Shown piece by piece: positions 51,191 through 59,186 of a DNA stretch of 64,000 nucleotides (position 1 is the stretch's first letter; the number at the start of each line of letters is the position of its first letter). The position numbers were made by a program, and so were the translations under genes. The stretch is from Sinorhizobium sp. 6-70 (GTDB lineage Bacteria; Pseudomonadota; Alphaproteobacteria; Rhizobiales; Rhizobiaceae), in assembly GCF_030124375.1 (NCBI RefSeq), contig NZ_JASKLS010000009.1, forward strand, positions 34,642-98,641, given 5' to 3'. A model generated the notes under the pieces. The model had not been told where the DNA came from. It searched no databases and was given only the letters and a program-made list of their open reading frames with translations.

Positions 51191-52259
51191 GATAGTAGCT
51201 CTGCTTAGAGAGCACTATATCGACTCTCAGGCGCTGGACGCTTGGATTCAGGCAGTTGAGCCCACCGATGTCTGCAAGCGACTTCCGGAAATCGGCATTT
51301 CGCACACCCACCATCTCAGGCCTGACGAGATAGACTATTTTCATCTTCTGGTCGCCTATTGCGGACTTCCCGGCTTCGCCAAAATAGTTAGGCGCACCTT
51401 TCCAGGAGGTGTCCATTATCCGGGCATCGGTATCCTCCCTCGCAAGGGGTCTGAAAACCGCTGGTTCGCATCTGCCATCATGCCCGGTGGCCCGGCCGCA
51501 CGCGTTGGCTTGCGCGTCGGTGATGAATTGATTGCTGTCAACGGTGCGCCCTATGCGCCGATCACGCCCTTCATTGGCCTTGAGGGCTGCGATTGCGAAC
51601 TGGTGGCTCGCCGCACGCTCTATGGCGCGAAGCGCCAATTCACGGTCAAGGTGAAACAGACCTCCCCCCGGCGGGCTCTCCCCCGTGCGACACGCGGCAG
51701 TATACAGAGGTTTCGCGCGCATGATGGGTCGGCTATTGGCTACATTCGACCCTGGAGCCTCGCAGGCGACCGGCATTGGCGACTCGTCACCCATGCAGCG
51801 ACCAACGACCTTGCCGATTGCAAACGGCTGATCCTAGATCTGCGCGGTGGAATTGCGGGCTCGTCTCCGGACTTCGCCGAGTTTTTTATTGGGGGGTCGC
51901 CAGAGCTCAAGCTTTATCCACGCAGCGGGGCAGCCGTCAGCATCAACAGCCATTGGCGCAAGCCTGTCATTCTGCTTGTCGATGCGACGACCCGCAGTGG
52001 CAATGAGGTGCTGGCATTCGCGCTGCAGCGGCATGGCGCGACGATAGTTGGAACCAGAACTGCGGGCGCCGTGGCCGCAGCGCGCCCATTCCTACTCACA
52101 GATCGATCGATATTACTGATCGCCACCCACCGGGTCGAAGTAGACGGGACGGACCTGGAGGGTGTGGGTGTCGCCCCAGACATCGCAGTTGAGCCCAAGC
52201 TCGAGTATTCGGCTGGCGAAGATCCTATCTTAGAAACCGCACTTGCCCTCGATGCCTAG
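51174..52259 (+). CDS. PDZ-S41 family peptidase
   Basis: The 361-aa protein has an N-terminal helical part (LAAEIVALLREHYIDSQALD), a PDZ domain (ASAIMPGGPAARVGLRVGDE, LIAVNGAPY) and an S41 tail-specific protease domain: LILDLRGGIAGSSPDFAEF, VILLVDATTRSGNEVLAFAL with the nucleophilic Ser, IVGTRTAGAV and VGVAPDIAVEP. The Lys that follows the GTRTxG loop in CtpA-type enzymes is Ala here, so it is a non-canonical or Ser-only member. No signal peptide is seen, so it probably acts in the cytoplasm. ATG 51174 overlaps the radical SAM gene. A role in removing the leader peptide is inferred from context. Confidence 0.87.
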   Translation: MNLAAEIVALLREHYIDSQALDAWIQAVEPTDVCKRLPEIGISHTHHLRPDEIDYFHLLVAYCGLPGFAKIVRRTFPGGVHYPGIGILPRKGSENRWFASAIMPGGPAARVGLRVGDELIAVNGAPYAPITPFIGLEGCDCELVARRTLYGAKRQFTVKVKQTSPRRALPRATRGSIQRFRAHDGSAIGYIRPWSLAGDRHWRLVTHAATNDLADCKRLILDLRGGIAGSSPDFAEFFIGGSPELKLYPRSGAAVSINSHWRKPVILLVDATTRSGNEVLAFALQRHGATIVGTRTAGAVAAARPFLLTDRSILLIATHRVEVDGTDLEGVGVAPDIAVEPKLEYSAGEDPILETALALDA

Positions 52260-52483
52260 GGAGGGTGTGGGCAGGAACTGATCGACATTGTCGATCGGTC
52301 GGGTAGCTGTGCAGATGACGAAGGGCGGCATGCTGCTATTTTCGAGCACACGGCAACCGTTGGTCGGGGCGGTGGCGATCGAGCAGCAAAGCCGCACAAG
52401 CGAGTGAACGGCATTGAAAGTACCACGGCACAATTGCTCTTTCACTGCTTCGACTGCGCCTGCGGAAGAGGCTCCTAACATTG

Positions 52484-52610
52484 TCATCGGTCTGAGCGCC
52501 ACGACCGACTCGTTGATTTCGGCGATGGTGGTCTCTTCCCGGGCAGATATGGCAGCAAAGAGCGGCAGCGGTTCGTCGCGCAGCGCCTTGATGGCCCAGA
52601 GCGCCCAAAT
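52484..52610 (-). pseudogene. Fragment of error-prone polymerase gene dnaE2 (imuC)
   Basis: The minus strand encodes IKALRDEPLPLFAAISARE, then TTIAEINESVVALRPMT, a segment I recognise from DnaE2/ImuC proteins. Homology stops abruptly at about 52484, and the same frame continues with unrelated residues into the S41 gene. Only about 40 codons survive. It marks a recombination scar. Confidence 0.5.
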
Positions 52611-52760
52611 CCATCGACCTCACAACCGTGCGGGATGCCTGGGCCTGGAACATTATGTCATGCAGCTACCGGTTGCTCTGGCCCGCGCAACCGATCGTCT
52701 CCGAAACTGTCTTCGGTATGATCGCGGCTTGTCGTGCATGCTTGCTGGCCAACCTCGATC

Positions 52761-53267
52761 TCAACGCCCGGCAAGTCCTTTGAGCGCCTGCTCGGCGAAA
52801 CAAGGCGACGTCAGGACAAGTCTTTCGATTAATTCGCTTGTGGTCAGCTCTGGTCGCCGGTAGGCGGCCGCTTGCATCGTGAGCGCCTCCAACACCGCGC
52901 TTGGATGTCTCGCGAAGATCTCCGAGAGAAATTCGTCAGGGGTCAAGGCAATGATGCCTTCGGGGATATTGCCGAAATCGCAGATGTTCGATGTGACAAT
53001 GATCGTCGCTTCGACCGCCACGGCTGCCGCGACGACGTGGCGATCCTTCGGATCATTACGCATCTCCGGCTCTATCTCTTCCCATCCTTCGACACTCGCC
53101 TCAGGGAACGCCTCCTCCATGACAGCGCGCAAGGCTTCGGCTCTGGATGGGTCCATGCCGTAGTCGCTGACAAGATTGCGGGTCATTTCTTCAAGAATAC
53201 GGGTCGACCAGTGAGCCTGAAAACAACCTGCCGCCGCGACCCGCAGCAGCGTATCGCGCAGCAACAT
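52761..53267 (-). CDS. PIN-domain toxin, probably N-terminally damaged
   Basis: The frame encodes a PIN-type protein: LLRDTLLRVAAAGCFQAHWS, EILEEM-like TRILEEMTRNLVSD, NDPKDRHVVAAAVAVEATII with two conserved acidic residues, and VTSNICDFGNIPEGI. The expected start contains an Asp (as in LDANVLFP). Upstream in the same frame the sequence reads YGHANTIFP after a stop, with His in place of that Asp, and no start codon precedes it; the first usable ATG is 53267. The first catalytic Asp is therefore missing and nuclease activity is doubtful. Toxins of this kind cleave RNA. Confidence 0.7.
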   Translation of the reverse strand: MLLRDTLLRVAAAGCFQAHWSTRILEEMTRNLVSDYGMDPSRAEALRAVMEEAFPEASVEGWEEIEPEMRNDPKDRHVVAAAVAVEATIIVTSNICDFGNIPEGIIALTPDEFLSEIFARHPSAVLEALTMQAAAYRRPELTTSELIERLVLTSPCFAEQALKGLAGR

Positions 53268-53285
53268 GGGAAAGATAGTGTTGGC

Positions 53286-53779
53286 ATGGCCGTATCACAT
53301 CGCACATCGTCAAACAAAAATCCCACCAAAACCTCGACTGCAGTTCCGGCACTCGAGCGGTCGGCTGCTGCCCGGTTGCGTCGCTTTTGCAGGCGAGTTC
53401 CGAGAAGCAAAAAGGGATAGTTCAGGTCGTTGACGCCGATGGAGAGCGCTTCGAACTGCCGCTTGCCTTGGCGGAAGTCATGTATCACGCGGCCGCGCTT
53501 CTCGCTGAGGGGCGCCCGGTGACGGTGCTGCCGGACGAGGAGATGCTGTCAACGCAGGCTGCGGCGGATATTCTCAACGTTTCCAGGCAGTATCTGGTGC
53601 GTTTGGTCGATAATGGCGAACTCCCAGCAGAAAAGGTTGGCAGTCACCGGCGCTTGAGAGCAACTGATGTTGCGGCTTTCAAGGCAGCTCGAGACGCCAA
53701 AAGGTCGTCGGCATTGGATCGGCTGACATCGTTGAGCGAGGATGTCGGCGGCTATGAACTCGAAAGCAAGCGTCGCTGA
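53286..53779 (+). pseudogene. Excisionase-type antitoxin gene with a frameshift
   Basis: The downstream frame (TTG 53387 on) encodes VQVVDADGERFELPLALAEV and a HTH (STQAAADILNVSRQYLVRLV, then DNGELPAEKVGSHRRLRATD), the antitoxin that accompanies PIN toxins. The expected N-terminus (TSTAVPALERSAAARLRRF) lies in a different frame starting at ATG 53286; the two meet at a run of four T near 53385. The second frame could still be translated from TTG 53387 as a 130-aa protein, so function is not excluded. The gene is divergent from its toxin. Confidence 0.6.
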
Positions 53780-53883
53780 CAGTGAGGCCTGAAGACCCTC
53801 ATCTCGTTTGGCAGTTAAACGTAAGAATGCGGCCGTTTCTTTCTTTGTTGGCATTTGATTTGAGATTCCGTCGGCTGAGAATC

Positions 53884-54153
53884 TCAAATTAAGTGCAACT
53901 GCGAAGACCTCCGCGACTGGCGCCCGCAGTCCACCACCTCTTCTATAACGTTGCCGAAGCGGGCTTTATTCTCACCCATCATATGGCCACGCAGCATATA
54001 AAGCATCTCCGGCCCAGCTCGCTGGACGATGGCCACGCCCGCTAAAAGAGCTGGCCGCAAGTGCAACTGCAAAATCGGGCTTGCTGGGGTCGGAAGTTCC
54101 CTAGTTTCCGTCTTTAGGACGTGATCGAGATCAGGAATGACGACGCCGAGCAC
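53884..54153 (-). CDS. Unidentified ORF, possibly a fragment
   Basis: A GTG-started frame with credible composition: LGVVIPDLDHVLKTETRELP, then ASPILQLHLRPALLAGVAIV and HMMGENKARFGNVIEEVVD. Upstream in the same frame credible sequence continues (DRYEPSSYRV), so it is probably the C-terminal part of a longer, broken gene that overlaps the end of the TniQ-like remnant. No family is recognised. Confidence 0.3.
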   Translation of the reverse strand: MLGVVIPDLDHVLKTETRELPTPASPILQLHLRPALLAGVAIVQRAGPEMLYMLRGHMMGENKARFGNVIEEVVDCGRQSRRSSQLHLI

Positions 54154-54744
54154 TCTGTAGCTTGACGGTTCGTAGCGATCGGGGAACGACTTTGGGAACG
54201 CGTCGCATCAGTATGAGGCGGGCAATTTCACTTGGCGATACCCAGTTTTGGATACCGTGCTCGGCCTCGTCGTTAAGCATTCCTTCTCCTATCAGCGCAG
54301 CATGGTGATAGCCGCTGAAAGGAGAGGGGCGGTCACGCTCGCCAATGGTTTGAAGGCGACCGCCGCAAAGCGGGTGATCCGCCAGCCGGCAAGTTCGCCT
54401 CGAAGAACGATGTGCGACCCGTCGACAATTAGGAGACAGCTGCTGCATGATTGCCGAGGCTCGCCGGCAATCAGCCGTCGTGACGATAGCGGCACATTCG
54501 TGAAAGTCATGCGGCGGACCGTGGCCGGATCGACCGAGAACATAGAGGCTATGCGGTCGACCTGATCTTCGGTGAGATCTAAATCGGCCGTGCGCAATGA
54601 CCGCACCTCGGGAAGGCAATGCCGAAGCATGGCTAATGGAGAGATGGCGTAAAACGCGGCGTGCCGGATGATCCACGACGACAGAAGTTCATCCCTGGAG
54701 GGAGGGAACCTTACCGGCAATTGCCGTGCGTATATCCCCGTCAT
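54131..54744 (-). pseudogene. tniQ: TniQ-like transposition gene remnant
   Basis: The minus-strand frame 54744-54292 starts MTGIYARQLPVRFPPSRDEL, then SSWIIRHAAFYAISPLAMLR, the N-terminal TniQ pattern, with LTEDQVDRIASMF and a Cys pair (SCSSC) downstream. It is cut short; plausible sequence (WVSPSEIARLILMRRVPKVV) continues in another frame to 54131. TniQ directs target selection in Tn5053/Tn7-like transposons. The ATG overlaps the stop of the tniB remnant, preserving the usual tniB-tniQ order. Confidence 0.6.
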
Positions 54745-54900
54745 GCGAACGCTGCTTCGGCGTCAAATTCCGGTTCCCACTTTTCAATGGCTTCATCGGT
54801 AATGCGCTCTTTTCCGCTTTCGATTGCCTCGACAGCCAGGGAGTTGATCATGTGAAAGATGTTGGCCGTGATGCCCTCGGTGATCTGTAGGCTGGCCGTC
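54741..54900 (-). pseudogene. tniB: tniB C-terminal fragment
   Basis: About 48 codons ending at TGA 54741-54743: ITEGITANIFHMINSLAVEA, then IESGKERITDEAIEKWEPEF. This looks like the end of a TniB AAA+ transposition ATPase. The P-loop part is missing; at about 54900 the sequence changes to an unrelated frame. Confidence 0.5.
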
Positions 54901-55108
54901 CATGATCATCCCCGGCGATGCTAATCCCCGCAGCGCGGCGGCGAGCCCGAATGGTTTTTTCTTCGAGCGCTAAAATCTCATCGAAATTCCGATTGGTCAG
55001 TTGTTCATTCATGGATTGATCGTTGACCATTGTGAACTCCCGATGTTCCGTCGGTGTGGACTGGCACTGCTGTGTCACCGCAACTGGCTAAGACCCAGAC
55101 AAGTACGA

Positions 55109-56881
55109 TCAGCCTTTGATGACTAACGGCTGCGTAGGAAGTGCCGTTTGTATAGCCTTGACCCACTTCTCGACTTTGCCGAGTACGCCCCAGCCCCCGA
55201 CTGTCGCGAATATCGGGAACGCAGCCGTCACTAATTCGCGTCCGATTCCGCCGTCGGTCTGCGTTGCTGCCCCGGCGGTAGCCGCGGCGTTCGTCACCCC
55301 GTCTATCAATGGACCAGCCACTGCCGTTATGGGTGCCAACTGCGGAAAGAAAATCGGCAAGATGGTCGTTGCGAGCATGCCGATGACGCCGATCGCAGTC
55401 TTGCGGCCGTCAAGTGCGCGTCCGATTGACTTGCCTAATGCGCCATTGACGGGCGTTAGGTCGGGATCGCTCCTCGAAGTGAGCGGATCGTTCATTGCCT
55501 TGGGCTCCGACACGGCCGGGTTGACCAATTTTGGCTCGCCAGGGAGCACCGTCCGTATCGCATCACGTAGAAAGATCATGTCCGCTTCGTTGGTGTTGCT
55601 GCCCTGCCGAAGAAGCTCTCCGAGTGCCAGAATTTGCTGGAGTGCCTGCGCGCGGTTGATCTCGGTCGGCACCGGCGAGGCCTGCGGAATAACCGCCATG
55701 GTCGTTTCCTCCTGTGGAACATCCGTCTGATCGACAAGCAAATAGTAGAAGGTTTCCTGGCTGTGCTTTTTCAGCAGGCCATCGACTAGCGTCTTGAATT
55801 CATTCCATTGGTGCGGCGGGACTGTTTGGCAGCCAAGGCTGGAGGTGGTTGTGATGCCGCCGCGGTGGAGATTGATCCAGAAGCGGCGGCCAGGCGAATC
55901 TGTATCCTCCCCTGTCTCATCGCGGATAACAGTACAGTTGCTGTCCTGTCGAAAGGCGGGATAAGGCCCATTCTTGCGCGAAAATCCGTGTGGGCCAGGG
56001 CGGTATCGGATAGCTTGGCGTGACTTTAATTTGGCAATACCACGACCGAAGCGGCCAGGATCGGTATTGCCGTTGAAGTTGTGCACGCCCTCCGGCTCGA
56101 CGACGATGATAGCGTCGTCATATACGCCGCGATCGTTGGCACCCTCCTTGCCCATTGTATTCAGGTAATAGCCACGAACGGCTACCACTGCCACTGAGTC
56201 GTCGCGCCCGTCCTCGGGGATGAGGTCGTGAAACTTCTGGAGAACGACCCGCGTGACGGCAGCCCCCTGTTTGGGACGCTGAAGCGGAAGAAGCTGCGAG
56301 ATCGGGTTGGCCAGCAGTTCTTCGGTGGACTGCTCGTCCTCCGAGGCCACCACACCACCGATTAGCGCCTCGACCTGGTCGGCAGTGAAGATCTCCTCGG
56401 GGCCGCCCTTGCTCTCCAGGACACGGATTTTCGGATCGCCGTAGTCACCCCTCAAGAACATTGCCGTCTCGCGCTCGCGGCGAGCGACCAGGCCCTCGAG
56501 CACCTTGCCTTTACTCTTGTTCCAGCGCGCAAACTCAGTTGCCGCGCCGGCAACATCTCCTGTATTGAGTTTTCGCGTTAATGTGGCGCTCGAAACAGCT
56601 CCCGTGTTGAAGTGCCAGGATACGAGTGCATCAAACTGGTGCTGGGAGAGCGTGGCTCTCACTGCGGTCTCGACCTGGTCCTCTGTCTTGGAGAGGTCAT
56701 TTCTAAATATGTTTATCGCCTCAGTGAGCGAAATGGTCATACCCGAGCGGGGTGACGGCGGACCCGCGGCCGCGGTATGGCCGGCGCCCATTGTCATGGT
56801 GCCGGTACCATCGTTATAAGCCGCCAAAACTATCGCCTCTTCGGCAAGCATCGCGCAAATGCCGCGTAGACTTGTCTTCAC
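55109..56881 (-). CDS. Lysozyme fused to an L,D-transpeptidase-like domain
   Basis: The 590-aa protein starts with a GH24 (phage-type) lysozyme domain. The catalytic triad spacing is exact: E15-x8-D24-x5-T30 within EEAIVLAAYNDGTGTMTMGA, followed by QHQFDALVSWHFNTGAV. Its middle has INLHRGGITTTSSLGCQTVP with H339 and C351, the HxGx-SxGC pattern of L,D-transpeptidase/amidase folds. The C-terminal 100 residues are hydrophobic (TAIGVIGMLATTILPIFFPQ, TAVAGPLIDGVTNAAATAG). GTG 56881 follows ggggagg. It is last of three co-oriented genes with envelope-attacking domains. It may be a secreted peptidoglycan hydrolase or an injected effector; no signal peptide is seen. Confidence 0.8.
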   Translation of the reverse strand: MKTSLRGICAMLAEEAIVLAAYNDGTGTMTMGAGHTAAAGPPSPRSGMTISLTEAINIFRNDLSKTEDQVETAVRATLSQHQFDALVSWHFNTGAVSSATLTRKLNTGDVAGAATEFARWNKSKGKVLEGLVARRERETAMFLRGDYGDPKIRVLESKGGPEEIFTADQVEALIGGVVASEDEQSTEELLANPISQLLPLQRPKQGAAVTRVVLQKFHDLIPEDGRDDSVAVVAVRGYYLNTMGKEGANDRGVYDDAIIVVEPEGVHNFNGNTDPGRFGRGIAKLKSRQAIRYRPGPHGFSRKNGPYPAFRQDSNCTVIRDETGEDTDSPGRRFWINLHRGGITTTSSLGCQTVPPHQWNEFKTLVDGLLKKHSQETFYYLLVDQTDVPQEETTMAVIPQASPVPTEINRAQALQQILALGELLRQGSNTNEADMIFLRDAIRTVLPGEPKLVNPAVSEPKAMNDPLTSRSDPDLTPVNGALGKSIGRALDGRKTAIGVIGMLATTILPIFFPQLAPITAVAGPLIDGVTNAAATAGAATQTDGGIGRELVTAAFPIFATVGGWGVLGKVEKWVKAIQTALPTQPLVIKG

Positions 56882-56933
56882 TTTAGCCTCCCCTCAGTTG
56901 AACTGTCCTTTCAACAAATTAAAAGCTGCGCCT

Positions 56934-59066
56934 CTACCTTTGGACCAGGCCTTCCGCCACCGTCCGCCCGGAAGAGAAGCTGCCATCTGCTTTGCCGACC
57001 TGCGCTATCATCCTGGCGCTCGGAATGTTCCCGGCGCCTGGAAAGATCACACTCAACTCGGCTCCTCCGTCCAGATCGTCGACCAGTATCGGGGTTTGCC
57101 GAAGCAGCTCGAGGCGCTTTTGTTTCAGGAGCGGTTTTGGCCTGTTTTTGTCATCTTTGGTCGCGTTCGGAATCAATGTCATCGCAGGGATCGTTGGCCC
57201 TGCGAACAGTTTCTCCGCGCAGCGTCCATCGGTTCCGATCTTGAGGGTGGCCAAGCCTAGTCCGTAACCTCCGTCTTCGTCCTTCGCGTCGACGATTCGC
57301 GAAAAGAGGACAACGGCTTCGTCTCCGACGGCGACCACGATTGGCGGTCTGGCCAGCCACGTACCTTCTAAATTCGGTTTGCATGCCTCAGCGTCCGCTT
57401 TGATCAAGGGCGTCTCGCCCGTGTCGTCGCCCCGTAGCTCCGGCAAGCGCCATTGCTTGATTTGCACGTGTCCAGCGCCTGCATCATCTGACTTCCGGAT
57501 GGCCACTAGCGCCTGGCGCTCGCCTTTCCTGCCCAAGGCGAAAAGGGGTTCGTCATTTTCCTCTATATCGGCGAGCCACACGGAACCGCGCGACCGGCCC
57601 GTATCACTCTGCGGCCGTGCAGTCTTGCGCGCGATGCCGATGCGCCGTACGAACGCCTTCGATTCAAAGTCCTTATCCCGGCGTGACCAGGCGAGCAGGG
57701 GATCGCGTTCCAGAGGCGACTGGAACACCAAGGGCGCGGCGACATAGTTGCGATAGACGTCGGTCTCTTCTTGTTTGTGTCCGGGAGCTGCTTTCGCAAG
57801 CTGATCGGTCACCCGCAACGGTTCCTGCGGCTGATGTTTGCGGCGTAGCGCCGTGCCGATTAGAATGTCACGAAAACAAGGGGCATTAGCTCCGCTTCTG
57901 TGACAACTGTTCGTCTGCAGAGCCATCAGGTGAAGCGTATCTGGAGCAGGCTGCCTATCGTGTGCAGGGATCACCTGAGAAAAGCCCCCGTCGTCCGGGC
58001 GGGCGGCCGTTCCTACCTCCACGATTGCAATTGAATCTCGATCTCGGCATGTATCCTCGTCGCCGAGCATAGTATCTGTCATGCCGGCCAAGTACAGGCA
58101 GTTCCAATCCTCTGTCGCCGCCCGCCCCGGAGCAATTGCCAGAATGCGCCCGCCAGTCTCGCTTAGGCCACGTCTCTGCCACCAGACGAACCAATCTTCC
58201 TTTTTGGTGTGGTGCGTCGTGGCGACGACAAGGGGAGCGTTGACGATGTAGGACGGATCGCCCGGCAGCTTCACCAAGAGCGATAGCGGCCCAGCCTCCC
58301 CATCCTTGCCTATGACAGCTAGCGAGACAAACATGCCAGACGGCCGCATCGAGAATTTATAGAGAGCCTTGACCCCGTGGAGCTTGCCCTCGGGATCCGA
58401 TGCGTCCGCAATACGATAGACCGCATAGGAAAGAGATCGAACGGGATACGGGTCAAACTCGAAATATGTCGAAGCCCTGCCGTCGAGCCCCACCTTGTTT
58501 TCGAGACCTTGCGACAGTGCATCAACGCGCGGATTCAGCGGGCGAAATGAATCGCTCCCGCCGGCGCGCACGCCGAGCGTCACGAGACGAGCATCGCGGA
58601 TGCACTTGCTCTGCTTGGCTTCCAGATCACTACCCGGTTCTCGCCTCTCAATATAGTAGCAAAGGCGGAACGCATGCTCCTGGAGCAGAAAGTCGCAATC
58701 GGCCTGGGTATAACCGTAGGTGGCAGCTCCATGTCTGTAACAATAGTCATGCGTGGCACATGCCTGCCGCATCTGAAGGCTGATCGCTTCCCGCCCTTCT
58801 TCATGGGGAAACGCGAGTTCGGCCAAAAGTTTTGGCAGGCTGCAGCTTAGTCCTTCCCCGCGACCGCCGATGATTTGAACGTCCGTTGAGGAAAAGGAGA
58901 TCTGGCCAGAGGTTGGGGGCATCTCCTGTTCGGTTGGCATAGCAGCGTTTGCAAGTACCCTGTCGGCGAGCAGGCGCCCAAAAAAGTCCATACGGACGAC
59001 GACCGCCGCAACGGAAAGACAGACAAGAACACCGATGGTGGCCATGAGCAGATATACGCGGCGCAT
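56934..59066 (-). CDS. Membrane-anchored PLA2-motif protein, 710 aa
   Basis: The protein has an N-terminal membrane anchor (VYLLMATIGVLVCLSVAAVV). The sequence CATHDYCYRHG at residues 103-113, with H106-D107 and flanking Cys, is the catalytic signature of phospholipase A2 folds. A long β-rich region with several propeller-like repeats follows to residue 710. ATG 59066 follows gaggggg; a TTG at 59084 is less likely. It is the middle gene of the three-gene set, 52 bp before the lysozyme gene and 120 bp after the DUF2235 gene. A lipid-degrading role is inferred from the motif alone; the rest of the protein is unrecognised. Confidence 0.6.
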   Translation of the reverse strand: MRRVYLLMATIGVLVCLSVAAVVVRMDFFGRLLADRVLANAAMPTEQEMPPTSGQISFSSTDVQIIGGRGEGLSCSLPKLLAELAFPHEEGREAISLQMRQACATHDYCYRHGAATYGYTQADCDFLLQEHAFRLCYYIERREPGSDLEAKQSKCIRDARLVTLGVRAGGSDSFRPLNPRVDALSQGLENKVGLDGRASTYFEFDPYPVRSLSYAVYRIADASDPEGKLHGVKALYKFSMRPSGMFVSLAVIGKDGEAGPLSLLVKLPGDPSYIVNAPLVVATTHHTKKEDWFVWWQRRGLSETGGRILAIAPGRAATEDWNCLYLAGMTDTMLGDEDTCRDRDSIAIVEVGTAARPDDGGFSQVIPAHDRQPAPDTLHLMALQTNSCHRSGANAPCFRDILIGTALRRKHQPQEPLRVTDQLAKAAPGHKQEETDVYRNYVAAPLVFQSPLERDPLLAWSRRDKDFESKAFVRRIGIARKTARPQSDTGRSRGSVWLADIEENDEPLFALGRKGERQALVAIRKSDDAGAGHVQIKQWRLPELRGDDTGETPLIKADAEACKPNLEGTWLARPPIVVAVGDEAVVLFSRIVDAKDEDGGYGLGLATLKIGTDGRCAEKLFAGPTIPAMTLIPNATKDDKNRPKPLLKQKRLELLRQTPILVDDLDGGAELSVIFPGAGNIPSARMIAQVGKADGSFSSGRTVAEGLVQR

Positions 59067-59186
59067 TGACCCGTACCCCCTCAATTATCCTCACTAGCAT
59101 GGCTCGGTCGGGTGCGCTGTTTCATCGGGAACAAACCCCGCCGTTCAAGCGACCCCCAATGTGAACTCCTGCCGATCGGTCGTCGC

